Below are positions 56,010 to 64,000 of a stretch of DNA of 64,000 bases, one piece after another (the stretch's first letter is position 1; every line of letters starts with the position of its first letter). The notes beneath the pieces are model-generated. The model did not search any database, was not told where the DNA came from, and was given only the letters and a program-made list of their open reading frames with translations. This DNA is from Rhizomys pruinosus (lineage: Eukaryota > Chordata > Mammalia > Rodentia > Spalacidae), in the NCBI GenBank assembly GCA_009823505.1, contig VZQC01009508.1:1068132-1132131 (forward strand). The letters are read 5' to 3'. The position numbers and the translations under genes were made by a program.

Positions 56010-56108
56010 CTTTTTTTTGTCTTTTTGAGACAGGCTGGCCTTGAACTCACAGAGATCTGCCTGCCTCTGCCTCCCGAGTGCTGGGATTAAAGGCGTGTGC
56101 CACCATAA
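56010..56108 (-). repeat. B1 SINE, antisense, internal deletion
   Basis: ctttttgagacaggctggcc joins the first block of B1 directly to the middle, skipping about 50 bases. The rest (gcctctgcctcccgagtg, gattaaaggcgtgtgcc) is close to consensus. The shared word gaccaggctgg/gagacagg at the join suggests a deletion rather than another subfamily. Confidence 0.9.
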
Positions 56109-56117
56109 ATTTTTTTA

Positions 56118-56118
<1 letters not shown>

Positions 56119-56164
<46 letters not shown>
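56119..56164. repeat. (CA)n microsatellite
   Basis: A pure CA run of about 45 bases. Confidence 0.97.
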
Positions 56165-56168
<4 letters not shown>

Positions 56169-56177
56169 AAAACCCAG

Positions 56178-56415
56178 TTGGGACTGGTGTGATGATCCAG
56201 TAGGTAAGAGGGGAATTGCTAAGCAAGCCTAAGGACATGAGTTCAAATCCCCAGCACTCATATTAAAGAGCTGGGCACCCTGCATGTGGCTATGGTCCTA
56301 GCCCGTGAAGGCCAGAGACAGGAGGGTCACTGGAGCTTGCAGGCAGCCATCCCAGCTTCGTGTTCAATGAGAGACCCTTTCTAAACAGGATAACCATCTC
56401 AGAGGTGGAGAGAGA
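56178..56415 (+). repeat. B3/B4-class SINE, sense
   Basis: Series gggactggtgtgatgatcc, gagttcaaatccccagc, atggtcctagcccgtg, gagacaggagggtcac and gacccttctaaac-like sequence. Confidence 0.65.
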
Positions 56416-56888
56416 GTCACTATAGATACTTGGATATAAATACAATGACTGTTTGCTGACCCCTTGTTTAGGAAATACCCTCGAGTCACTCTCAGACTGA
56501 ATGAAGGACCGGAAATTTAGCTGACTCAGGCAGCTGCCTTTCTTCCTCAGATGCTCCAATAAACCGAGCAAGAGAGCCAGGAATGGTTGTCCCATGCTCT
56601 GCACCTCCCATGCGAAAGCCCCGCAGTGCCCCTGGAGGTCTTCCCCACCATCTCCGTGACTTTACACAGTCTCTCAACAGGGCGGGTGACTGCCTGCAGT
56701 CTGGAAGCAAGGAAAAATGGAACAGGTGAACTAACTGTTCTCAGGCCAAACCATGGATGTAGGAGCTGAATTGGAATCTTAAGTTTTAAAGGCCAACTGA
56801 GAAACCAAATTGAAACATTGTCAGTGTGTACCCTCCAAGAGATCAAGGTCCTACCTTAGGGGACATGTGAGGAAATGTCAATTGTTTT
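56416..56888. other. Single-copy sequence, no gene recognised
   Basis: Overlapping open frames of 60-104 codons on both strands; none recognised. No repeat named. Confidence 0.4.
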
Positions 56889-57093
56889 TTTAATATCTTA
56901 TTATTTTTCTTTTATATGCCTGCACGTGTGTGAGTGCACCCGGTGTCATGCCATGATGTGGAAGTCAGATGAGGATATTGGATTCCCTTGGAAATGGAGG
57001 TAAGGTGGTTCTTAGCTGCCAAGTGGGTGCTGGGAATTGAACCCAGGTCCTCTACAAGAGTGCTCTTAACCACTGAGCCATCTCTCCAGCCTT
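56889..57093 (-). repeat. B2 SINE, antisense
   Basis: A T-rich start, gatgtggaagtcagatgagg, ttggattcccttgg, gtgggtgctgggaattg and actgagccatctctccagcc. Some internal loss next to the tctacaagagtgctc block. Confidence 0.88.
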
Positions 57094-58572
57094 AAAATAT
57101 TGATTGTAATCCACATTTCCTTTCCAGAGGGCACTATAGATACTCTTGGGGCTACACCTCTTATGTGGAAACCAGGAATAAAAATGGTGATAGCAATAGA
57201 AATTCTGGCAAATAAAACATGAAGTGGTGTTAGAGGGGCAAGCTGCTCCGCCTGCCTTGTTAGAGCTATTTGGTGTGGAATAAAAGACAGAAGACAGCTA
57301 AATTTAAGACAAATTCTGTGGAACCTTGTACCTCAGCGGTGGTCATAAGAGACTTGGAGTCAGATGTTTAAGCAAACATCACTAGCAAATTATGTAGCCC
57401 TGAGATGACAGTGAGTTCTTGCCAAAGCAAGGCTATATTTGGTTGTTTGGGAAAGCTTCCTAGGAGGCTAGCAGCCTTGCTATTTATGCACACCCCAGGG
57501 CGGCTTTCTCTCCAACGGGAGTCATCCAATTAGAAAACTAGCATAAAATTTGTTCCTGACTTTAGCTGAAGAAATCAATGACACCACTTTGGGTCTTGAA
57601 GTCAGACTTCACAAACAGGCCAGGAGTATTTCTTAGGAGAACACTATACTGTGCTTCCTCCTCTTGAGTCAAGGCCGAGTCCAAGCACTTGATAATACGC
57701 TCTGAATTACTTTGTCAGGTCAAGTGGAAAGATGGGTTTGGAGGAGAAAATTGTCCAACATTCTAAACTAAATACTTTATGATTCCACGTTTTGCTCAGC
57801 TGGTGGGATCCAGGACACTGGGGCCATGGTAGAGGTCAGCACTGTAGGCTGCCCTCACCCTGCTGTTTAAAGTTATCTTGCTGATAGGAGACTTAATCAA
57901 ATCTTCTAAGAAGCAAGCTAATGGGATTTTGTTCAGCCTCTGTCAACCAGATTAATTAGAAGGACTACATATTCATGGAAAATTAACCAAAAATTAAGAC
58001 AGTAGATTTACCAAAAGCCCCATTAGGGGTTGACTTGGTACTAGCATATATTAAATGTACATTACCACACATGTATGTATAGTGTACTTGGGTAATATTC
58101 ATTGGGGCTGATATTGTTGGAGGAAAATTCCCCGTGGTTTACTAATTGTTCTGCACATCTTCTGAGCGATGCACTAATTATCTTTCTTCAAGACTGATTT
58201 CAAGGGTGTTTGTAAAGTAACCATCCATGCTTAGAAGACAGAGCTATTTTCTCCAATCAGAATTAAAGGCATTTTGGCTAATAGTCTCAGAAGATAAAGA
58301 TGGTATCTTCCTTAGTACCACAGCCAACATGCTTACTACTGTCCATCATAAAAGACCAAGGTTTCTAACCTCAGCGATCATCTGCAACATTGTCCTTTGG
58401 ATCAATCCATCATTCCCAGGACACTTAAGATCAAAGGAAAACTTAGGCAGATATATTGATGCTTATGTTGCTGGCCGTGCTGTGAGTAATAGGAGTCCAC
58501 TGTCTCTGATCTGGGAGTCTCCCATCTTCTGCTTTAGCCATAAAACTGTTTATACTGGTTTGTAAGCTTGCA
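57094..58572. other. Single-copy sequence, candidate conserved non-coding DNA
   Basis: About 1.5 kb without a nameable transposon. The stretch 57680-58200 has many TAAT/ATTA words and balanced composition, the look of developmental conserved elements. The 112-codon frame at 58227-58565 has no recognised domain. Confidence 0.45.
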
Positions 58573-58730
58573 TGTACGTAGTACCCCAGATCCTTCACAG
58601 ATCCTGGAGGCAGAGGCAGGTGGATCTCTGTGAGTTCAAGGCCAGCCTATTTTACATAGCGAGTTCCAGGACATCTGGGGCTATAGAGGGACCCCATGTC
58701 AAAAAGACCAAAAAAAAAAAAAAAAAAAAA
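58573..58730 (+). repeat. B1 SINE, sense, 5' end diverged
   Basis: Clear from ggaggcagaggcaggtgg through gagttcaaggccagcc to ccccatgtcaaaaagacc and a poly-A run. The first 35 bases match poorly. Confidence 0.85.
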
Positions 58731-59310
58731 TTGAAGAGTTCTTTAAGAATCTAAATGTTTCCAAGATATAACTATACAGCTAATTTTAGTTTGTCTGCCC
58801 TTTTCACTTCTTATTCCATGCTTAATTTATTTTCCAAACGTTTATTCAATGCATCTTTAAAGGTGATACAGTAAAATATAAAAGGAAAGCATATTCCTGC
58901 CAAGGCGAACAGTGTAGTGGGGACAGAAGACACCAGCCACACAGAAGACACCAGCCACGTCGTGTTAGGATCACAGAGCACATTCTTTGGTAAGTGTCAT
59001 GAAAGATAAAAGAAAGGAGGGGAAAAAAGGAAGAATATCAGAGGGAAAACATATTTAGAATGGTGAGAAAGCCATTACTGAGGAAGGGCAAGGGAGCAAA
59101 GATGCGGCACATGGAAATGAACCCGGTGATGAAGGGAAGATCCAGCATCTTGTGCCTAAGGGGTCTCAGCACATACAGTGGAGCACAAGAGGGCTGAGGA
59201 AGGAAGTGGAAGATCACGCAGGGGCCTTAGATAGAGGTCAAATCAACCTTAACCTTGTCTCAATCATTTCAAGACCTAAAGCCTTCCCCTGTAAACTATG
59301 GGGTCATTAA
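58731..59310. other. Single-copy sequence, possibly with an old repeat
   Basis: An 18-bp word acagaagacaccagccac is tandemly duplicated at about 58923-58958. The part near 58830-58920 resembles an old mammalian repeat that I cannot name. Confidence 0.35.
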
Positions 59311-59323
59311 AACATGAGATCCA

Positions 59324-59499
59324 GCCGGGCGTGCTGGCACACGCCTTTAATCCTAGCACTCGGGAGGCAGAGGCAGGCGGATCTTTGTGAGTTCAAGGCC
59401 AGCCTGGTCTACAGAGTGAGTTCTAGGCCAGCTGGGGCTACAGGGAGACCCTGTCTGGAAAAGACCAAAAACAAAACAAAACAAACAATAACAACAAAA
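59324..59499 (+). repeat. B1 SINE, sense, with 13-bp TSD
   Basis: Full B1 from gccgggcgtgctggcac to a CAAAA-rich tail. Identical TSDs aacatgagatcca lie at 59311-59323 and 59500-59512. Confidence 0.96.
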
Positions 59500-59723
59500 A
59501 ACATGAGATCCATTGGAAGATAGAATAGAGTTTGTAACATTGCCTGCTGGAGAGTACACAGTGTTTGTTTCCCTTAATTGAGGGGAGAGATACAATTTAA
59601 GATGCAAAGCTCCATGGAGAGCAGATGGAAAGAGAGGGAGTCAAAATGAGAAGACAAGCTAGGAGACTATTGTATAAATTCAGTACCTTAGACTGGGCTG
59701 GAAGTAGGAAAGATAAAGCCAAT

Positions 59724-59727
<4 letters not shown>

Positions 59728-59757
<30 letters not shown>
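59728..59757. repeat. (CA)n microsatellite
   Basis: A pure CA run of about 30 bases. Confidence 0.95.
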
Positions 59758-59759
<2 letters not shown>

Positions 59760-59844
59760 TTGGTTTTATTAATCCTTAAAGTTCTATGCAACTGGAAAGG
59801 CCATTAAGAGACAAAATTTTCAGGTAAATAATGAAAGACATGGG

Positions 59845-60054
59845 ACTGGAGAGATGGCTCAGCAGTTAAGAGCACCAGCTGCTCTTGCAGAGGACCCTAG
59901 TTTGGTTCCCAGCACCCACATGGAGGCTATTAACTGTCCATAACTCCATTTCCAGGAGATCCGATGCCCTCTTCTGAGCTTCACAGGCATTGGAGAATTT
60001 GGCTGCATTATGAAGGCAATATACTCATACACATGAAATAAAAAATAAATACAT
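59845..60054 (+). repeat. B2 SINE, sense
   Basis: Series gggactggagagatggctc, gctgctcttgcagagg, tttggttcccagcac and ccctcttctgagcttc, then an A-rich tail. Immediately downstream is a B1 with its own TSD. Confidence 0.9.
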
Positions 60055-60069
60055 AAAATATTCTTTTAA

Positions 60070-60218
60070 CAACCTGGCACGGTGGCGCGCACCTTTAATC
60101 CTAGCACTTGGAAGGCAGAGGCAGGCGGATCTTTGTGAGTTCAAGGCCAGCCTGGTCTACAGTGTGAATTCCAGGACAGCTGGGGCTACAGGGAGATCCT
60201 GTCTCAAAAAGACCCAAA
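60070..60218 (+). repeat. B1 SINE, sense, with 15-bp TSD
   Basis: Full B1 (ctggcacggtggcgcgc to gatcctgtctcaaaaag). Identical TSDs aaaatattcttttaa lie at 60055-60069 and 60219-60233. Confidence 0.96.
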
Positions 60219-60233
60219 AAAATATTCTTTTAA

Positions 60234-60517
60234 AAGACAACATGTTGCAGGATGGTTCCTGTAACATGTAATTAATTCTTGGAGGTAGCAGGTAGCTGCC
60301 CATGGTTAATGATATTGGCCATGCATATAAATGAAAACAATTTCTCATGAAGACAAAAAAAATTGGCAGCTGAAGATATGTGCCATTAAAGTTCTGGGCT
60401 CAGTGAATGCACTTCAGAGCACTTTCTTCTTTCAGACTTCATCAAATACTCTCTCCCTTGACTGACCGCCCCTTGCTCTCTGCAGGGAACATGAGTTGGA
60501 GGACAGTCTGTGTGCAC
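60234..60517. other. Single-copy sequence
   Basis: Nothing recognised. Confidence 0.4.
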
Positions 60518-60519
60518 GC

Positions 60520-60555
<36 letters not shown>

Positions 60556-60822
60556 TCATGTATATGTGTATATGTGTGCCTGTGTGGATGTATATCTATG
60601 TGTGTGTCTGTATCTGTGTGTCTGTGTATTCATATGCACCTCTGCATGTGTGTCTGTACGTGTGTGCTTCTGTGTGCATGTCTGTATGTGTGTCTTTGTG
60701 TCTGTATGTGTCTCTGTGTGTGTCTGTGTGAACCTGTGTGTGTCTGTATGTGTCTGTATGTGTGTCTGTGTATTCGTGGGTGTGTGTCTATGTGTGTGCC
60801 TGTTTGTCTGTCTGTGTGTGCA
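60518..60822. repeat. TG-rich microsatellite/minisatellite tract
   Basis: A pure TG run is followed by about 260 bases of degenerate tgtgtctgtatg/tgtgtctgtg units. Open in three frames; a 161-codon Cys/Val-rich frame at 60407-60892 is an artefact. Less ordered than the 43315 minisatellite. Confidence 0.93.
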
Positions 60823-61689
60823 AGTATTCAGCTCAGCTTGCCTCCTGGAAAAGAAGCAAATGTTCCTGTCACTTTCTGAGATAGAATGTTAGGCACATGA
60901 GGGAGAAGGGAGAGGAAGGTGATATTGGAAGCAAGAGAATACACAGTGCCTCTCCAGGTCACACAGCATCCGTGCTCTGGTGTGACATGCCACAGTGTTG
61001 GGCAAGGCAATTCCTGAAACAGAAGTTGCAAAAGAACTGGCCAAGGTTATTCCACTGCAAGGTAGTCTCCATCTCCCAGCCCAGATGGCCAGGAATGCTA
61101 CGAGGCAGAGAACTCTGCTCCCAGTGGAACGCTGAGCACTTGGCACCAGTTAAATCATGAGCACTCATGCCCACTGGACAGGTTGGTGTTTCCTTTTGAA
61201 GGGCAGGGGTAGGCCAGTGCTCAGGAGAGGGAGTTCTCATTGAGAGACATGGAATAGCCCTTTGATTCGTTGAGTCTTACAAAGCCATCCACAGCCCAGG
61301 AGTGGTGTGGGCAGGCAACAGCATCAAGCAGAAGAAAAGGGGGTGCGATTTCCAGATCTGCCTTGACCGACAGAACAATGCTGAGGGAATTCAGCCACCA
61401 AGGGGCCCTTTATCATCAATGATTTTTATAAGAAGGAAAATAATGTCTATGGTTATATTTAAACAATAGCCCCAAATACAGAACTAACTGCTATGTGTTA
61501 TTAATCTAATGTGTCATAAGATAGGTGGTATGGTATTTTGGGTGTGGCTGTTACTTTCTGAGGCTTTGCTAAAAAAAGAGCTATTTTAATTGACTTATCC
61601 ACTCTGAACTCATTCACAGTTGGTAGAGAAGTGGAGTTGCTATCTGTTCCCATAAGTCTGCCTTTGAGTTGAAATTGTTTTCACTATCT
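60823..61689. other. Single-copy sequence, no gene recognised
   Basis: Overlapping frames of 67-93 codons on both strands at 60828-61240, no domain recognised. No repeat named. Confidence 0.4.
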
Positions 61690-61830
61690 TTAAAGGATTA
61701 GATTAGGCAAGTACAGGTCTGGAGTTTGGCTCTCAGCACCCACATAAAAAACCAGCATCTACAACTGCCTGTAATTCCAGCTCTAAGGTATCTGACTCAC
61801 TCTTCTGACTTCTGTGCACAACAGCACACA
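61690..61830 (+). repeat. B2-like SINE, sense, degraded
   Basis: Series ttggctctcagcacccac, ctgcctgtaattccagc and cactcttctgacttctg. The head is not recognisable. Confidence 0.6.
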
Positions 61831-61856
61831 AACACACACACACACACACACACAAG

Positions 61857-61917
<61 letters not shown>

Positions 61918-61937
61918 TCTCACTCACACACACACGC
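61828..61937. repeat. (CA)n-(TA)n-(CA)n compound microsatellite
   Basis: CA runs flank a TA run at about 61881-61911, at the 3' end of the degraded SINE. Confidence 0.95.
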
Positions 61938-63240
61938 ACATTAGATTAGCATGCAGCGGTCAGATAGGATAAAATCAGCATAGACGATACGATGGATAGA
62001 ATAGCATAGATAGGATCCATCAATTTTTAACAAGACATTAGAAGATTATTTTGTCTGAAAGTTCCAGCTAGGGTTTTTATGCAAAGACCTGGGCTCTCTT
62101 TGAGTTCCTTCACTACTCCCTTCGTCAATCGATCCCTGATTAACTCACTAAGCCATTCACCCAACTGGTAACAATAATAATGGTCTGGTGTCACCCACGA
62201 GGGCTGGCCTAGTGTGGAAAGGCCCCTAGAAGTAAGATTAAGACATACAGCCTCATAGGAATCTGGGACCCCAGATCGCTGCAGCCAACCAGGGAATAAT
62301 TGAGCCACGGGCCATCCACTGTAGTAAAGCAAGGCACCAAGGCTATTGCCAGAACTTGATGGGTCTTGACAACCTAACTTTCACATCTCAGACGAGTAAC
62401 ACATCTAGGACCTTTCTGGACTGATTCGTGGCTAGAATCGATGACCATGGAAACAACGTATACCTACGAGAAATGCTAGAGAAAGATATTAATCAGTTGT
62501 TTCTTGTTCTGAGCTCTGCCTATCTATATAGAATCTCTTGCCCTGCAGGGCCCGTGATGCCCGTCGGGTCATTAGGCAAGATGAAGTCGTCCCCCATAGC
62601 TCTAAGATATTTCAGACATTCTGTTCCAGTTGCGGATGGCCCAGCCTGGTCTATATCTGGAGGTCCTGGTTAGAGGATCGTGGACCCCAGTGATGGAAAA
62701 CAGTCTTCACAGCTGGGGAGGCCAAGGACTTAGGTTGAGATTTAACAAGGCCTCAGAGGACGGCGGCGGAATCTACCAGAATAATGACCAGTCTGCATAC
62801 TACATGTAATAATCTCGTTAGCCTGCCTTAATGCCAAGAATGGGTGAACCTCGGGCGGACACCTGGCTGCTCCCAGATCCGAAGCCACGCCACACCCATC
62901 CCTGCCCCACTACTGACGGAGCCCTAAATTCCTGGCGAAACCGCCAGATACAAGCAAGAGCTCAAAGTCAAACTCTCCCTTTTATTAAAGTCTCCATTGA
63001 GAATAACATAGACTGCCTTTATGCACAGCAACAGAAAAAAGCTGAACTAATACAAGCCCTCCACACTTATACACCAGCATAGACCCTGTCCTTTCAGCAC
63101 AGCATGCCTGGATGCAGGGTGCGGCTCAGCGAGAGTTTCTACGATAAATCTCCACATGGTTAAGATCTTCCCATATACAAGCTGATTCAATCGAAAAGCT
63201 GGTTATATGAGAAGTAATAATATATCAATCGAGTCAATAT
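61938..63240. other. Unclassified block, CpG-retaining, possibly retroelement-derived
   Basis: No family recognised on either strand. More than twenty CpGs occur in about 0.75 kb (62400-63150), for example cgtcggg near 62564 and acggcggcgg near 62760, unlike neighbouring DNA. Two modest frames stand out: 62027-62332 minus (101 codons) and 62831-63082 plus (83 codons, with a Gln-rich CLYAQQQKKAEL segment). Neither has a domain I can name. The left edge reads as scrambled gata-type repeats. Confidence 0.35.
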
Positions 63241-63244
63241 TTAT

Positions 63245-63823
63245 CTTATTTTTAATAAAACATTTATTCATTTATAGTAGAATGCTTCTGTGCAATACAA
63301 TAACATTATTTTCCAATTCAGATACTTACGCAGCAATTTCCCTTTGCCTTCCCCACACCCCACCCATACCCAGATCATGATCATGCATTCCTGCCATAAC
63401 TGCCTGCATCTTCTTCTGTTTTTTTTTTTTTCATTTTATTAGCTATAGAGCTGAATAATCCGAAACCGAGATCAATGCAGTACATAAGCATACCATGCGG
63501 AAGTGGAAAAAAACCAAATCTGCAGGCTGATGTGCCCAAACCCCCACAGCAACCACCATCGCCAGTGGTGGTGTGGGTAGGGGACGGGACGGGAATGGGT
63601 CGTGGGTGTGTGGTGCTTCAATCAAGTTGATCAAATGATTGTCCCAGAACTCATGTGCTGTTATTATTCACCACTTTCACCCCAATCGCACAGGTCCTGT
63701 TGTCATTCTACCTCGCCCCCTCTCCCGCAGATTATTCCCTAGGATTAGAAAAGGAGCACAGGTGAATGAGAAGCAAAACAGTCCACCCTCTCTGGAGCAG
63801 TGTTTGTCTTGCGACTCTGGTCA
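63245..63823 (-). mobile_element. L1 3' end, antisense, indel-rich relative to the 14031 copy
   Basis: Collinear with 14031-14501: gatcatgcattcctgcc, ctgcaggctgatgtgcc, tcaatcaagttgatcaaatg, ttccctaggattagaaaagg and cagtccaccctctctgg. Compared with the 14 kb copy it has many 1-10 base insertions. No TSD identified. Confidence 0.75.
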
Positions 63824-64000
63824 ATTCTGGCCTTGTTTCCTTTCATGGCTGACAGTCTGTCCAGGAAAAAAACCTTTCGACCTGCTCCTGACTTAATGCG
63901 AGCAAGCAGAGCAATTAGCACTATATAGGGTATCTTTAAAACAGCCACTAAATAGTCCTATGCGGGTAAGAGTTTACTTTTGCGCATAGACACATATTTT
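63824..64000. other. Window end, unclassified
   Basis: Nothing recognised after the L1 3' end. Confidence 0.4.

Noticed and set aside
60407..60892. 161-codon Cys/Val-rich frame
   Set aside because: It runs through a degenerate TG-rich tract; two other phases are also open there.

Overview
The window is mammalian genomic DNA from a muroid rodent. The organism call rests on many copies of rodent SINEs (B1, tRNA-derived B2, ID, B3/B4 composites), rodent-type L1 3' ends with G-rich polypurine tracts, and MaLR/ERVL LTRs, over an older mammalian layer of MIR and L1M. The B2 and B1 copies carry a shared sequence style (for example an A box in the context ctagcggttaagagc) that I do not associate with the mouse or rat consensus. 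A muroid other than Mus or Rattus, perhaps a cricetid, is likely, but the species cannot be fixed from this sequence. I recognise no cellular protein-coding exon, no structural RNA gene other than SINEs, no CRISPR array and no CpG-island promoter. Nearly all open frames are by-products of repeats. The window therefore reads as intergenic or deep intronic DNA.

Layout. 1-1290 is a SINE cluster with a TG/CTGT microsatellite. 1291-8127 is mostly single-copy sequence with one MIR and a recent B2. 8220-10860 is an ancient L1M relic with SINE insertions, followed by a head-to-head B1 pair (10955-11592) whose second member sits in a MIR. 12795-15150 holds medium-reiterated rodent repeats, an LTR end, a 5'-truncated L1 3' end and a young B2. 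15151-20219 is mostly single-copy, with an ID element that carries a 115-bp purine tail and a candidate LTR. 20220-26966 is the relic of an ERVL provirus with both LTRs recognisable, pol-type internal sequence between them and several nested insertions. 26967-36884 mixes single-copy sequence with MIR and B3/B4 SINEs. 36885-48385 is dominated by LINE-1: two ancient L1M copies in the same orientation, Lx-like L1 3' ends, younger L1 3' ends, B2s, a TG-type minisatellite and a 119-bp tandem duplication. 48386-54515 mixes SINEs and single-copy sequence. 54950-55945 is a decayed ERV pol (RNase H region) fragment. 56010-61937 is SINEs, microsatellites and single-copy DNA. 61938-63240 is an unclassified block richer in CpG than its surroundings. 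63245-63823 is another L1 3' end that looks indel-rich.

How it fits together. There is no operon-like or pathway logic here. What can be read is insertion history: target-site duplications (TSDs) and interrupted elements give a relative order (MIR, L1M and ERVL first, then Lx-like L1 and MaLR-type LTRs, then younger L1, B1 and B2). No previously undescribed functional system is evident. The most useful observations are the nested transposon stacks, the recent local duplications, the young-looking B2 copies and the unclassified 62-63 kb block. Family names were assigned by eye from remembered consensus patterns, without a database search.
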